Source: Pedobacter deserti
GTDB taxonomy: Bacteria > Bacteroidota > Bacteroidia > Sphingobacteriales > Sphingobacteriaceae
Assembly: GCF_024436415.1 (NCBI RefSeq)
Contig: NZ_JAFMZQ010000001.1
Coordinates: forward strand, 186,001 to 250,000
Length of the DNA: 64,000 bases
Direction: 5' to 3'
Part shown: positions 7,856-17,406 of the stretch, piece by piece
Numbering within the stretch: position 1 is the first letter of the stretch
Layout of the letters: each line of letters opens with the position of its first letter
The notes under the pieces: generated by a model
The model's input: the letters and a program-made list of their open reading frames with translations, nothing else
What the model was told of the DNA's origin: nothing
The model's database searches: none
Made by a program: the position numbers and the translations under genes

Positions 7856-9127
7856 CTAGCTGATGTACTCAAATCCCGCATAGGGCACAAGTACTTCCGG
7901 TAAACGGATACCACTCTCGGTCTGGTTGTTTTCTAGCAAAGCCGCCACAATACGCGGCAGGGCCAGTGCACTTCCGTTTAGGGTATGAGCCAGTTGTGTT
8001 TTGCCAGAAGCGCCTTTGAACCGAAGTTTGAGGCGGTTACTCTGAAAAGTTTCAAAATTGGACACAGAAGACACTTCCAGCCAGCGCTGCTGCGCAGCAC
8101 TCCAGGCTTCCATATCGTAGGTCATTGCTGATGCAAAACCCATGTCGCCCCCACACAGCCGCAAGACGCGGTAATGCAAGCCGAGGTCGCGCAACAACGA
8201 CTGCACGTAACTGCTCATCTCTTCCAGGATGTCGTATGATTTATCCGGATGGGCAACCTGTACTACTTCCACTTTATCGAACTGGTGCAGGCGGTTAAGA
8301 CCGCGGACATGTGCCCCGTACGATCCTGCTTCCCTACGGAAACAAGGCGTATAAGCAGTATTTTTTATTGGAAGCTCGTCTTCTTTTAAGATCACATCCC
8401 GGTACAGATTGGTGACCGGAACCTCCGCAGTAGGTATGAGAAACAGATTATCTGTTCCTGCATGGTACATCTGCCCTTCTTTGTCGGGCAGCTGACCTGT
8501 ACCGAAGCCTGAAGCTTCGTTAATCAGGTGCGGTACCTGCATTTCCCTATAGCCGGCAGCCGTGGCACGATCCAGAAAAAAGTTGATCAGCGCCCGTTGC
8601 AGGCGTGCCCCTTTCCCTTTATACACCGGAAAGCCAGCGCCCGAGATTTTCGTACCAAGCTCAAAATCTATTATGTCATATTTGGCTGCAAGCTCCCAAT
8701 GCGGCAATGCTCCTGAAGGAAGCTGAGCCGGTTCGCCGTGCACATAGACGGTCTCGTTGTCATCGGCGCCGCCGCCTGCTTTTACAAGTTTATGTGGGAG
8801 GTTCGGCAACTGCACAAGCAGCGCTTGAAGCAATTCTTCCGAAGCGGATAACTGCTCGGATAACTGCTTTTGCTGTTCCTTGCCCGCAGTCGTCTCAGCT
8901 TTAAGCTGTTCTGCCTCATCCTTTTTGCCAGTTCGCATCAATTCGCCGATCTGCTTTGCAAGTGCATTGGCACGTGCAGAAAGATTATCCAGCGAAGTTT
9001 GAAACTGCCTGCGCTCCTCATCGGCCCGAATAATTTCGTCGACCAGTTCAGGTTGCTTAAAGTGTCTTACACTCAGTCGTTCTAAAACTTTATCTCTATT
9101 TTCGCGGATATAATTAACTTGCAGCAT
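7856..9127 (-). CDS. serS: Seryl-tRNA synthetase
   Basis: A class II synthetase that charges tRNA-Ser, and tRNA-Sec where present. The start is set at the ATG at 9127 (MLQVNYIREN); the frame is open 18 bases further but without support. The 423 residues comprise the N-terminal antiparallel coiled-coil arm that binds tRNA (about 30-100) and the class II catalytic core. In the core are TAEVPVTNLYRD, motif 2 (CFRREAGSYG) and motif 3 (NGSALALPRIVAALLENNQ, where many enzymes have NGSGLA). It is divergent from rsmI with only 32 bp between the starts. A TATCTTTG promoter box sits just upstream. Confidence 0.97.
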   Translation of the reverse strand: MLQVNYIRENRDKVLERLSVRHFKQPELVDEIIRADEERRQFQTSLDNLSARANALAKQIGELMRTGKKDEAEQLKAETTAGKEQQKQLSEQLSASEELLQALLVQLPNLPHKLVKAGGGADDNETVYVHGEPAQLPSGALPHWELAAKYDIIDFELGTKISGAGFPVYKGKGARLQRALINFFLDRATAAGYREMQVPHLINEASGFGTGQLPDKEGQMYHAGTDNLFLIPTAEVPVTNLYRDVILKEDELPIKNTAYTPCFRREAGSYGAHVRGLNRLHQFDKVEVVQVAHPDKSYDILEEMSSYVQSLLRDLGLHYRVLRLCGGDMGFASAMTYDMEAWSAAQQRWLEVSSVSNFETFQSNRLKLRFKGASGKTQLAHTLNGSALALPRIVAALLENNQTESGIRLPEVLVPYAGFEYIS

Positions 9128-9142
9128 TATTCTATTTTTCAC

Positions 9143-9150
9143 CAAAGATA
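9143..9150 (-). promoter_or_regulatory. Promoter -7 element for serS
   Basis: TATCTTTG on the minus strand matches TAnnTTTG and ends 16 nt before the serS ATG. The predicted leader is only about 9 nt. No clear -33 TTG was found. Confidence 0.4.
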
Positions 9151-9159
9151 ATAAGAGTT

Positions 9160-9885
9160 ATGGATAACCTTACAGCAGGGAAGCTATTTCTCGTGCCTAC
9201 GCCGATCGGAAACCTGGAAGACATGACCTTCCGGGCGATTCGTGTGCTGAAAGAGGCCGATGTGATCCTGGCTGAGGATACCCGAACCAGTGCGCCGTTG
9301 CTGAAGCATTTTGGCATCGACAAAAAAGCCTATGCCCATCATCAACATAATGAGCACCAGGCGAGTGCGGAGATTGTCCGGTTCTTGAAGGAAGGAAAGA
9401 AGGTTGCCCTGATATCTGACGCAGGCACGCCAGCCATCTCAGACCCCGGTTTCCTGCTGGTTCGTACTGCCCTGCAAAACGGACTGGACGTGGAGTGCCT
9501 TCCGGGGGCTACCGCGTTTGTCCCAGCACTTGTTAACTCCGGTCTGCCAGCGGACGCCTTTGTTTTTGAAGGTTTTCTGCCGGTTAAGAAAGGGCGGCAT
9601 ACACGACTCAAGAAACTTGCAGAAGAGGAACGCACCATAGTGCTTTATGAAAGCCCGCACCGCCTGCTTAAAGCATTGGAAGAGTTTATGGAGGTGATGG
9701 GTGCCGATCGCCAGGCTTCTGTGAGCCGGGAGCTGACCAAACTTTACGAAGAAACGGTCAGAGGTACGTTAACAGAAATTAAATCACATTTCGAAAACAA
9801 TATATTAAAGGGAGAATTCGTAATTTGTATTGCCGGCAAGGCTGAGGAAAAAAAAGCGAAAAAACATTATGATAGTGATAGATAG
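9160..9885 (+). CDS. rsmI: 16S rRNA (cytidine-1402-2'-O)-methyltransferase
   Basis: The 241-residue protein has the tetrapyrrole-methylase fold of RsmI. Visible motifs are PTPIGNLEDMTFRAIRVLKE (12-31), AEDTRTSAPLLKHF, SDAGTPAISDPGFLLVR and LPGATAFVPALVNSGLP. It methylates the ribose of C1402 in the ribosomal P site using S-adenosylmethionine. Its 3' end overlaps the next gene by 17 bp, so the PH/SHOCT protein is translationally linked. The promoter must lie within the short gap to serS or inside serS. Confidence 0.95.
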   Translation: MDNLTAGKLFLVPTPIGNLEDMTFRAIRVLKEADVILAEDTRTSAPLLKHFGIDKKAYAHHQHNEHQASAEIVRFLKEGKKVALISDAGTPAISDPGFLLVRTALQNGLDVECLPGATAFVPALVNSGLPADAFVFEGFLPVKKGRHTRLKKLAEEERTIVLYESPHRLLKALEEFMEVMGADRQASVSRELTKLYEETVRGTLTEIKSHFENNILKGEFVICIAGKAEEKKAKKHYDSDR

Positions 9886-10513
9886 ATTTTTAGGTGAAGA
9901 GCAAGACCCGAAAGCGGTAGAGAAAGTTTTGGGCAAACTGGTGGACATGCTTTTTGCCGGCGAAGAGCTGCTTTACATGGCCGTCCAAAAAAAGCCGGCT
10001 GTAAATATTCTGCCTGATTGCATCGCGGTAAGCAACAAACGCATCTTCTATTGCGAGCCGGCAAATTTCGGTATCACGATGAATTTTAAGGATATTTCCT
10101 GGAAGAGCATTAAGGAAGTATCATTTAAGGAGGAAATATTCGGCGCTAAGTTTATCTGCGTGCCGCTGCAGGGTGAAAATATTGTAACAGACTACATCCC
10201 GAAGGTGCAGGCACGGAAGCTTTACCAGATCACCTCGGCACAGCTCGAAAACTACAAGCAGGAACAGCGTGAGCTGGAGCTTGAAGAGAAGCGTTCGTCA
10301 GCATCGCAGGTGACGCTGAATACGCTGGCCAATGATAAGCCGACTTTTGAAAAACCCTATGTAGAAACACCGGTAGCACCGGCTCCCCAGCCTGTTGAGC
10401 AAGAAGATGAAACTACCCTAAAGCTGAGAAAACTGAAGACACTATATGATAAGCAACTGATCACACAGGATGAGTACGAGGCAAAAAAGGCTGACATCTT
10501 AGCGAGCTTGTAA
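9869..10513 (+). CDS. PH-like domain protein with C-terminal SHOCT motif
   Basis: The frame is open from 9830, but the ATG at 9869 (MIVIDRFLGE) is the sensible start, giving 214 residues. The N-terminal part (about 25-125) has the bacterial pleckstrin-homology pattern: CIAVSNKRIFYCEP, then MNFKDISWKSIKEVSFKEEIFGAKF. A variable E/P-rich linker follows, and the last 30 residues (LRKLKTLYDKQLITQDEYEAKKADILASL region) are a SHOCT motif, a short C-terminal helix pair thought to mediate oligomerisation. It is cytoplasmic with no membrane segment. The function is unknown. It is coupled to rsmI by a 17-bp overlap and is 5 bp from lnt. Confidence 0.8.
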   Translation: MIVIDRFLGEEQDPKAVEKVLGKLVDMLFAGEELLYMAVQKKPAVNILPDCIAVSNKRIFYCEPANFGITMNFKDISWKSIKEVSFKEEIFGAKFICVPLQGENIVTDYIPKVQARKLYQITSAQLENYKQEQRELELEEKRSSASQVTLNTLANDKPTFEKPYVETPVAPAPQPVEQEDETTLKLRKLKTLYDKQLITQDEYEAKKADILASL

Positions 10514-10518
10514 GACAG

Positions 10519-12147
10519 ATGACCCGATTGTTCAATCAACCTCTTTTCCTGGCCCTGCTCAGTGCTTTGTTGCTCTGGCTGTCATGGCCCCCTATACCCT
10601 ATGCAACGCCCTTGCTGCTCGTGGCACTTGTACCGTTGCTTATTGCTATTTCGGTGATAGAGGACCGGCCGGGCGCCAGACAGGGCAAACGTGTGTTTCT
10701 GACGGCAGGACTCACTTTCCTGATATGGAATACGGCCTCTATCTACTGGATATACAATGCCATTAGCGCCTATAATGATCCGTTTACTGCCTTTCTGATT
10801 TCGCTGATCCCCTACGGTTTAGGCGCAGCACTCATGACCTTTGCATTCTGGCTTTACCACCGCTTTAAACGGAACACCAACCGTTATATTGGATATCTTG
10901 GGCTCGTATCTTTTTATATTGCCATGGAATACCTTCATCAGGTATGGGAACTCGCCTTTCCCTGGATGACCCTCGGCAATGGCTTTTCCGGCATGGTGGA
11001 AATGGTACAGTGGTACGAATACACCGGGGTATATGGCGGTTCATTATGGGTACTGCTAAGTAACATTGCTGTTTTTGAAATATACCGGTCATTTTCAAAA
11101 AGCAACAGCACAGGTTACCGGCTTAAAAGTGCCCTGGTTTGGGTGCTTATCGCCGGCCTTCCGATCGCCTACTCGCTATACCGTTACCACACTTATGCAG
11201 AAGAGAAAGTTCCGGTCAACGTAGTAGTGGTTCAACCGAATATTGACCCTTATAGTAAATACGGCAGCCTGTCGGTAAACAGCCAGCTCGACATCCTGAC
11301 GGGCCTGTCAGATTCCGTTGGCCAGGTTAATACAGAATATTTTATATGGCCGGAAACCGCTGTGCCGAATTATGCTGATGAAGATAGAATCAGGGAGAAC
11401 AACCAGTATGAAGAAATACAGGAATTTCTTGCAAAATACAAGAACGGCACCGTTATAACGGGAATAGAAACGGTAAAGCGCTATCCGGATAAGGCGACAA
11501 TCACTGCCAAGAACACGGGTCGGGGCGATTTTTATGACAATTTCAATGCAGCCATGCAAGTTGAAAATTCCCCTAACGTACAGTTCTATCATAAATCCAA
11601 ACTCGTTCCGGGCGTAGAAAAGATGCCTTTCCCGGCACTTGGCGCGTTGCTTGCCCCAGTGTTTGAAGGTCTGGGCGGCACCGTAGGCGGATGGGGCTGG
11701 CAGGAAAACCCAGGCGTGTTCTTTGCACATAGTGGCATCGGCGCCGCACCGGTGATCTGTTATGAATCTTTATGGGGCGCGTGGATCTCCCGGGCCGTAA
11801 AAGATGGCGCCCAGTTTATCGCCATCATTACCAACGATGGCTGGTGGGGCAATACTTCCGGGAAAGACCAGCACCTGCTTTATGCTAAATTACGTGCTGT
11901 TGAGACGAGGAGATACGTAGTACGATCTGCAAATACGGGAATATCTGCGTTTATTAATCAGCGCGGCGATATTATCAAACAGTCGGACTGGTGGACAAAA
12001 ACCGCGCTTAAGGCCGACATCAACTTGAATGACGAGCAAACCTTCTACGTAAGGAACGGCGATATCATCCCTGTTGCCTCATCCGGAATTTCTGTTGTGC
12101 TGGCGTTGCTGATGATCGCAGGTCGGTTCCGGAAGAAGTTACGATAG
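10519..12147 (+). CDS. lnt: Apolipoprotein N-acyltransferase
   Basis: An inner-membrane enzyme that adds the third acyl chain to the N-terminal cysteine of lipoproteins. It has 542 residues: about six membrane segments in the first 220, a nitrilase-like domain facing the periplasm (about 232-510), and a final membrane helix. The catalytic triad is visible as E279 (WPETAVPN), K361 (YHKSKLVPGVEKMP) and C414 (PVICYESLWG). The GWWGN loop is also present. Together with lspA in this window it covers two of the three lipoprotein maturation steps. Its end overlaps the convergent nadE by 9 bp. Confidence 0.95.
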   Translation: MTRLFNQPLFLALLSALLLWLSWPPIPYATPLLLVALVPLLIAISVIEDRPGARQGKRVFLTAGLTFLIWNTASIYWIYNAISAYNDPFTAFLISLIPYGLGAALMTFAFWLYHRFKRNTNRYIGYLGLVSFYIAMEYLHQVWELAFPWMTLGNGFSGMVEMVQWYEYTGVYGGSLWVLLSNIAVFEIYRSFSKSNSTGYRLKSALVWVLIAGLPIAYSLYRYHTYAEEKVPVNVVVVQPNIDPYSKYGSLSVNSQLDILTGLSDSVGQVNTEYFIWPETAVPNYADEDRIRENNQYEEIQEFLAKYKNGTVITGIETVKRYPDKATITAKNTGRGDFYDNFNAAMQVENSPNVQFYHKSKLVPGVEKMPFPALGALLAPVFEGLGGTVGGWGWQENPGVFFAHSGIGAAPVICYESLWGAWISRAVKDGAQFIAIITNDGWWGNTSGKDQHLLYAKLRAVETRRYVVRSANTGISAFINQRGDIIKQSDWWTKTALKADINLNDEQTFYVRNGDIIPVASSGISVVLALLMIAGRFRKKLR

Positions 12148-13779
12148 GTACTTGCCCACAATAGGCATTCTTCTTCCCATACCAAATGCTTTCGGCGATA
12201 CCCTGAGAATCGGGGGTGTCTGGTAACGCTTAAACTCTGCCGTATTCACCAGCTTGATAATCCTGCGTACAAGTGCCTCTTCGTATCCCTGTACAATGAT
12301 GTCAGAAGAACTTTTCCTGAGCTCCACGTACTGGAATAATATTTTATCCAGAACATCATAATCGGGCAAAGAATCTGAATCCTTCTGATCAGGGCGCAAT
12401 TCCGCCGAAGGCGGCTTTACGATGGAGTTTACAGGAATAAGTTCTGCATCTTTGTTAATATATCGGGCCAACTCATAAACCTGTGTTTTATATACATCGC
12501 CAATAACGCCTATGGCGCCGCACATGTCGCCGTACAGGGTGCCATATCCTACCGCACACTCGCTCTTGTTGGATGTATTGAGTACGATATAGCCAAACTT
12601 GTTAGACATGGCCATAACGATGATACCCCGGCAACGGGCCTGTATATTTTCCTCAGTTAAATTGAAAGGCTGACCATGGAAAGCATGCGCCAACATGCCG
12701 TCAAACGCATCCGCAGCCTCCTTAATTGGAACCACTTCGTGCTTGCAGCCAAAGCGCTCCACCAGGTCGAGCGCATCCTTAATAGAATGATCTGAAGAGT
12801 ATTTTGAAGGCATCAACACTGCCATCACATTTTCCGGCCCCAGGGCACGGCAGGCCAGCGCGCATACCACGGCCGAGTCGATACCACCTGAAAGACCCAG
12901 CACGGCTTTAGAGAAGCCGGATTTTTTAAAATAATCGCGTATACCGAGTATTAACGCCTCATAGATCTGCTCAATATCTGGCGCAATGACACGGTCAATC
13001 GGCTGGAGCCCCTTAATGTCGCCACCCGCTACATCATAAATCCGCATATCCTCAGAGAAATAGGGCATCTCGTCGACCAGCCGGCCATCTCTATCGAACG
13101 CCAAGGAGCCACCGTCAAAGATGATCTCAGTCTGCGCCCCAACCTGATTAACGTACAACAGCGGTAACTGATATTGCTTCGCATTATTAGCCAGTACGTT
13201 CACGCGCTCTTCATCATGGCAATAGGAGAATGGCGATGCTGCGATATTGATCATCAGATCAGGCCCTTCCTTGATCAACTCGTCCATAGGGCTGGAGACG
13301 TACAGCGGATTATTATCTATATTCCAGAGATCCTCGCAAATGGTCAGTGCAATTTTCTGTCCCATAAACTCGACACAACCAAAGTGCTGGGCCGGCTCAA
13401 AGTAGCGATATTCGTCAAAAACGTCGTAAGTAGGCAGCAGGGCTTTCCTTACGACCGCCTTCACCTGCCCTTCTTCTATAAAATAGGCGGCATTGTGCAG
13501 GTCTTTTCCGGCTTTAATTTCGTTTCTGACCGGTAGGCCGATAATACATGCAACGCCGATGCAGGCCTGGGCTATCCGGGCGGCCGCCTGCTCACATAAA
13601 TCTATAAATTCTTCAAACTCCAGAAAATCGCGCGGCGGATACCCGCATACAGCCAGTTCGGCAAACACCACCAGGTCGGCCCCCTGGGCCTTAGCGTCAT
13701 TTATACGCGCAATAATCTTGTCTGTATTATAGTCGAAATTACCGATATGGTAGTTAAGCTGGGCAAGTGCTATCTTCAT
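12139..13779 (-). CDS. nadE: Glutamine-dependent NAD+ synthetase
   Basis: Catalyses the last step of NAD+ synthesis, amidating deamido-NAD with ammonia drawn from glutamine. The 546 residues form two domains. The N-terminal nitrilase-type glutaminase carries E41 (FAELAVCGYPP), K112 (RKALLPTYDVFDEYRYF) and C148 (TICEDLW). The C-terminal ATP-pyrophosphatase domain carries the P-loop SGGIDS (297-302) and NTSNKSE/GYGTLYGD. Its ATG lies 29 bp beyond the stop of the beta-barrel gene on the same strand. nadE near gldB is a recurring arrangement in Bacteroidota. Confidence 0.96.
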   Translation of the reverse strand: MKIALAQLNYHIGNFDYNTDKIIARINDAKAQGADLVVFAELAVCGYPPRDFLEFEEFIDLCEQAAARIAQACIGVACIIGLPVRNEIKAGKDLHNAAYFIEEGQVKAVVRKALLPTYDVFDEYRYFEPAQHFGCVEFMGQKIALTICEDLWNIDNNPLYVSSPMDELIKEGPDLMINIAASPFSYCHDEERVNVLANNAKQYQLPLLYVNQVGAQTEIIFDGGSLAFDRDGRLVDEMPYFSEDMRIYDVAGGDIKGLQPIDRVIAPDIEQIYEALILGIRDYFKKSGFSKAVLGLSGGIDSAVVCALACRALGPENVMAVLMPSKYSSDHSIKDALDLVERFGCKHEVVPIKEAADAFDGMLAHAFHGQPFNLTEENIQARCRGIIVMAMSNKFGYIVLNTSNKSECAVGYGTLYGDMCGAIGVIGDVYKTQVYELARYINKDAELIPVNSIVKPPSAELRPDQKDSDSLPDYDVLDKILFQYVELRKSSSDIIVQGYEEALVRRIIKLVNTAEFKRYQTPPILRVSPKAFGMGRRMPIVGKYLS

Positions 13780-13808
13780 GCAGAATCAATTAACGTTGGG
13801 ACATTTCT

Positions 13809-14474
13809 TTAAAACAACACGCCAAAATTAATGCCGATATAATGATTGCGCACTTTTAAATTGTCGGATTTAGTAATATCCGTAAAGCCATTGTTGAATG
13901 ACAATCCGGCTGTAAGACTCGTCTGAGGCCCCATATCAAACTCAGCACCAGCACCAATCAGCAAACCGGCGCGGTAAAAACTGGTCGACTTACCCACATC
14001 AAGGTCGCGGTATTCAGAACTTCCGGAAATATCCGCATCCTGCTTTGCCCCGATCTTAAAGCCATTGCTCAGGCCAAACTGTCCGTACCAGCGCACATCG
14101 TTTATCTTTACGGTACGCAGCTTTATGGAAAGCGGCACCTCGATATATTGCATCATGTACTTCAAGTCGTACGCCGTCTGAACCGGCGTTGCACCCCCGC
14201 CCTCTGTAGTCCTGATCTCCGTGCTCCGTCCGTTAACGGTAGTAATGGTCAGTGCGGTCGCAAAACTATAGTTCTGCGCAAAATTAAAGTCTCCCGTCAG
14301 TCCGTACGAAAAACCAATAGATACACCGCCAGTTTTTCCGAGCTGTGGTTTAATCCAGCCAACCGTTGGATGTGCGGTAAGCCCCAACCGGAAACCATAT
14401 GGCAGACTGGCGGTTTGTGCATAAGAAAACGCTGTGGTGAATAATGTAAGGCAGGTAACAATAATCCTTTTCAT
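13809..14474 (-). CDS. Outer-membrane beta-barrel protein, PorT-like
   Basis: A 221-residue protein with a signal peptide (MKRIIVTCLTLFTTAFSYAQ) followed by alternating amphipathic strands (FRLGLTAHPTVGW, GVSIGFSYGLTGDFNF, YIEVPLSIKLRT). It ends in an aromatic terminal strand, HYIGINFGVLF, with the C-terminal phenylalanine expected of proteins inserted by BAM. The pattern fits the PorT/OMP_b-brl_2 family of Bacteroidota. Given gldB next door and gldKLMN later in the window, a T9SS link is possible, but many paralogues of this barrel family are unrelated to secretion. It is transcribed upstream of nadE. Confidence 0.75.
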   Translation of the reverse strand: MKRIIVTCLTLFTTAFSYAQTASLPYGFRLGLTAHPTVGWIKPQLGKTGGVSIGFSYGLTGDFNFAQNYSFATALTITTVNGRSTEIRTTEGGGATPVQTAYDLKYMMQYIEVPLSIKLRTVKINDVRWYGQFGLSNGFKIGAKQDADISGSSEYRDLDVGKSTSFYRAGLLIGAGAEFDMGPQTSLTAGLSFNNGFTDITKSDNLKVRNHYIGINFGVLF

Positions 14475-14511
14475 ATCTGATGTGCTATTCGTTAAATAAT
14501 CTGCGTTGGCC

Positions 14512-14519
14512 TATCTTTG
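14512..14519 (+). promoter_or_regulatory. Promoter -7 element for gldB
   Basis: TATCTTTG matches TAnnTTTG and ends only 6 nt before the gldB ATG at 14526, which predicts an almost leaderless mRNA. No -33 TTG is visible. Confidence 0.4.
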
Positions 14520-14525
14520 CCATTG

Positions 14526-15560
14526 ATGCAAGACAAGCTAAAAACTGGCCAAAGCTATTTATTTTTTCTTTTAATTGGCGTGTTGCTCCTGGTTTCGTGC
14601 AAACAAGACAAGCGGCCCGATGTGAGCGCGGTAAAAATTGATCTGCAAACCATGCGGTTCGACAGGGATCTTTACTCGGCACGGAATGTACCACCGGCAA
14701 AGGCTGATGCAGCGCTTAAAGCGAAATACGGTAACTTTTACAACGACTTTGTCTTCCGGATGGTGGGTAATCAGGCGTATACCGGTCCGGAAATACTGAA
14801 CATGCTCTTCAAAGACAGAGCCTACTCCGATCTGCAGCATGAGGTCGACAGCATCTTTCCTGATATAAAAAAATACGATAACGAGCTGCACGAGGCTTTT
14901 ACCTATATCAAATATTACTACCCGAAAGTAAACATCCCCAGGATTATTTATTTCACCTCCGGCTTTGCGGTGCAAACGCCTGTGGGCGATAACTATCTGG
15001 GCGTGGGGCTCGACATGTTCTTAGGCAAAAACAGCAAGTTTTACGGGGCCATTGTGCAAAGCGTACCGACATATCTCTCGCGGCGCTTTACTCCGGACTA
15101 TCTGGCATCCAGGGTAGTGGAAACCTTTATCAGGGAAGAGCTGTTCCCGGAGCGGGATGAAGACCACACTTTTTTAGACAAAATGGTTCATCATGGTAAA
15201 ATACTGTATTTCATGGATAATGTGCTCCCTGAGGATGTTGCAGACACCATTAAGATTGGTTATACGGGCAGGCAGCTCGACTGGTGTAAAACCTTCGAAC
15301 GCGACATCTGGGCATACTATCTCGAAAATGAGTTCTTATACGAAACGGACTACCATAAGATCCAGGTTCTGCTGGCCGAAGGCCCTTTTACGCCCGGGCT
15401 GGGAGAACGGAATGAATCGGCGCCTAAGATCGGCGTTTGGACCGGCTGGCAGATCGTGAGGAAATATATGTCGGAGAACGCAGCGGTATCGCTGCAGCAA
15501 CTTATGGCTGAAACCGACGCTCAAAAGATTCTCAAGCTGTCCAGATATAAGCCCAAATAG
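14526..15560 (+). CDS. gldB: Gliding motility lipoprotein GldB
   Basis: The frame is open from a TTG at 14517, but that base triplet is part of the promoter box, so the ATG at 14526 is preferred, giving 344 residues. A lipoprotein signal peptide ends at LLVSC with C25 as the lipidated residue. The body matches GldB: VKIDLQTMRFDRDLYS, then PRIIYFTSGFAVQTPVGDNYLGVGLDMFLG and LVREELFP-like and GWQIVRKYM segments. GldB is needed for gliding and T9SS function in Flavobacterium; its exact role is unclear. The usual neighbour gldC is not present; the next gene is comB on the opposite strand. Confidence 0.9.
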   Translation: MQDKLKTGQSYLFFLLIGVLLLVSCKQDKRPDVSAVKIDLQTMRFDRDLYSARNVPPAKADAALKAKYGNFYNDFVFRMVGNQAYTGPEILNMLFKDRAYSDLQHEVDSIFPDIKKYDNELHEAFTYIKYYYPKVNIPRIIYFTSGFAVQTPVGDNYLGVGLDMFLGKNSKFYGAIVQSVPTYLSRRFTPDYLASRVVETFIREELFPERDEDHTFLDKMVHHGKILYFMDNVLPEDVADTIKIGYTGRQLDWCKTFERDIWAYYLENEFLYETDYHKIQVLLAEGPFTPGLGERNESAPKIGVWTGWQIVRKYMSENAAVSLQQLMAETDAQKILKLSRYKPK

Positions 15561-16277
15561 CTATGGTGTAAGGGCCACCAGTTTATCGCCCACCAGCAGG
15601 GGAATCGCTTTGCAAATATTCCTTTGAAGACAGAATCGTACGTCGGCCTCGATATTCAAGACCTCTAAACGGTGACTGTGAGACGACTTATACAGGTATC
15701 CTCTCAGATCATCTTTGGCCAGCAGATACAAATCCTCGGCGGCTATACTTGAATCGTCAAAATGCACATAATCCTTGCGCAGCGTATTCACAACCGCGCC
15801 AGCAAACAAGGTATCCTCCAGATTGAATTTATCCTTCCAGCCTGCGCAAAGCAGCAAAACATTGCGATCCTGTTCGCGCAGCCAGTGGCAAAGGGCGTCG
15901 AGATTAAGGAACGAGCCTACCACCACTTGATGAGCCCGCTCGCGCGCCATGTGTAAGGCCTTCGTGCCGTTGGTGGTTGTGAGCACTACGGTTTTGCCAG
16001 CCACCTTTTCGGCAGTGTAAGAGAACGGCGAGTTCCCGAAATCATAACCCGGAACCACTTCCCCATCGCGCTCTGCGGCCAGCAAAAATCCAGTGTTGGC
16101 GTAGGTCAGACAATCAGACACCTGGGCTACAGGAATGATCGCCGCAGCACCGTTATCGATACCGTAAACAATGGAAGAAGTTGCACGGAGCACATCTATT
16201 ACTACTACAATGCTTTGCTCAATGTCGTACAGAGTGAGCAAAGCCGGCGTCATACATACTTCTATACTTTTTTGCAT
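15561..16277 (-). CDS. comB: 2-phosphosulfolactate phosphatase
   Basis: A 238-residue protein of the ComB family, which removes phosphate from 2-phosphosulfolactate. Visible signatures are VVVIDVLRATSSIVYGIDNGA near residues 25-45, VVLTTTNGTKAL near 103 and LLCAGWKDKFNLEDTLFAGAVV near 140. In archaea the reaction belongs to coenzyme M synthesis; Bacteroidota use sulfolactate-type chemistry for sulfonates such as capnine-type sulfonolipids, so a sulfonolipid role is an inference. No other pathway gene is adjacent. It ends directly against the gldB stop and is 12 bp from gcvT on the same strand. Confidence 0.88.
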   Translation of the reverse strand: MQKSIEVCMTPALLTLYDIEQSIVVVIDVLRATSSIVYGIDNGAAAIIPVAQVSDCLTYANTGFLLAAERDGEVVPGYDFGNSPFSYTAEKVAGKTVVLTTTNGTKALHMARERAHQVVVGSFLNLDALCHWLREQDRNVLLLCAGWKDKFNLEDTLFAGAVVNTLRKDYVHFDDSSIAAEDLYLLAKDDLRGYLYKSSHSHRLEVLNIEADVRFCLQRNICKAIPLLVGDKLVALTP

Positions 16278-16289
16278 TACTGGTGTATG

Positions 16290-17366
16290 CTATTTAAAAG
16301 GGAATTTCACAACCCTGGCCTTAACCTTGCTATTGCGAATATTTATAAAAATTTCTGTGCCTTCTTTGTCCTGGCCTTTGGCTACATAACCCATTCCAAT
16401 GGCCTTTTGAAGCGAGGGTGACTGCGTACCGGAAGTAACGCGGCCTATTACGGTACCTTCTGCATCCACGATTTCATAATCATGTCTTGGAATCCCCCGT
16501 TCTATCATTTCAAAACCGACAAGCTTTCTTTTAATACCAGCCTCTTTTTGAGCTAACAGACTCTCAGAATTGGTAAAGCGCTTGGTAAACTTGGTAATCC
16601 AGCCCAATCCGGCTTCGATAGGAGAAGTGGTATCGTCAATATCATTTCCGTACAGACAGAAGCCCATTTCCAATCGTAAAGTATCGCGGGCGCCCAAACC
16701 TATAGGCTTAATATTAAATGGCTTGCCAGCCTCAAAAATCGCATCCCAGATCTTAAACGCATGTTCGTTATCAAAATAAATTTCAAACCCGCCTGCGCCT
16801 GTATATCCTGTCGCGGAGATCACCACATTATCGACACCGGCAAAGGTGCCTTTTACGAAATTGTAATACTCCATAGAAGCAAGGTCGACCTCCGTAAGAC
16901 TCTGCAACGCTTCTGCAGCCTTAGGACCCTGGATTGCCAGCAGGGAAGTACGGTCGGAGATGTTGTGCATCTCTACCCCTTTATCGTTAAAGCGCTGAAT
17001 CCAGTTCCAGTCCTTTTCGATGTTGGAAGCGTTCACCACCAGCATATAGGTTTTTTCATCGATCCGGTACACCAGAAGGTCGTCAACAATACCGCCATCT
17101 TCGTTAGGCAGACAAGAATACTGCACTTTCCCATCATACAATTTGGAAGCATCGTTGCTCGTAACGCGCTGAATAAGGTCAAGCGCGTCGTCGCCCTTCA
17201 GAATAAACTCACCCATATGGCTTACATCAAAAACACCTACACCGTTTCTTACAGTTGCATGTTCTACATTGATGCCTTCATATTGAACCGGCATATTGTA
17301 ACCGGCAAATGGTACCATTTTGGCGCCTAAAGCGACATGCTTTTCTGTTAATGCAGTATTCTTCAT
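16290..17366 (-). CDS. gcvT: Glycine cleavage system T protein (aminomethyltransferase)
   Basis: The T protein transfers the aminomethyl group from lipoylated H protein to tetrahydrofolate, releasing ammonia and 5,10-methylene-THF. The 358 residues match the family in length and motifs: [43 protein letters not shown] and [19 protein letters not shown]. The gcvH and gcvP genes are not in this window, as is common in Bacteroidota where gcv genes are scattered. A TACTTTTG promoter box lies 24 nt upstream of the ATG. Confidence 0.96.
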   Translation of the reverse strand: MKNTALTEKHVALGAKMVPFAGYNMPVQYEGINVEHATVRNGVGVFDVSHMGEFILKGDDALDLIQRVTSNDASKLYDGKVQYSCLPNEDGGIVDDLLVYRIDEKTYMLVVNASNIEKDWNWIQRFNDKGVEMHNISDRTSLLAIQGPKAAEALQSLTEVDLASMEYYNFVKGTFAGVDNVVISATGYTGAGGFEIYFDNEHAFKIWDAIFEAGKPFNIKPIGLGARDTLRLEMGFCLYGNDIDDTTSPIEAGLGWITKFTKRFTNSESLLAQKEAGIKRKLVGFEMIERGIPRHDYEIVDAEGTVIGRVTSGTQSPSLQKAIGMGYVAKGQDKEGTEIFINIRNSKVKARVVKFPFK

Positions 17367-17390
17367 AATTAAGTATAGTTAAAACGAGGG

Positions 17391-17398
17391 CAAAAGTA
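17391..17398 (-). promoter_or_regulatory. Promoter -7 element for gcvT
   Basis: TACTTTTG on the minus strand matches TAnnTTTG, about 24 nt before the gcvT ATG. No -33 TTG was found at the expected distance. Confidence 0.4.
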
Positions 17399-17406
17399 CA
17401 TAAAAT

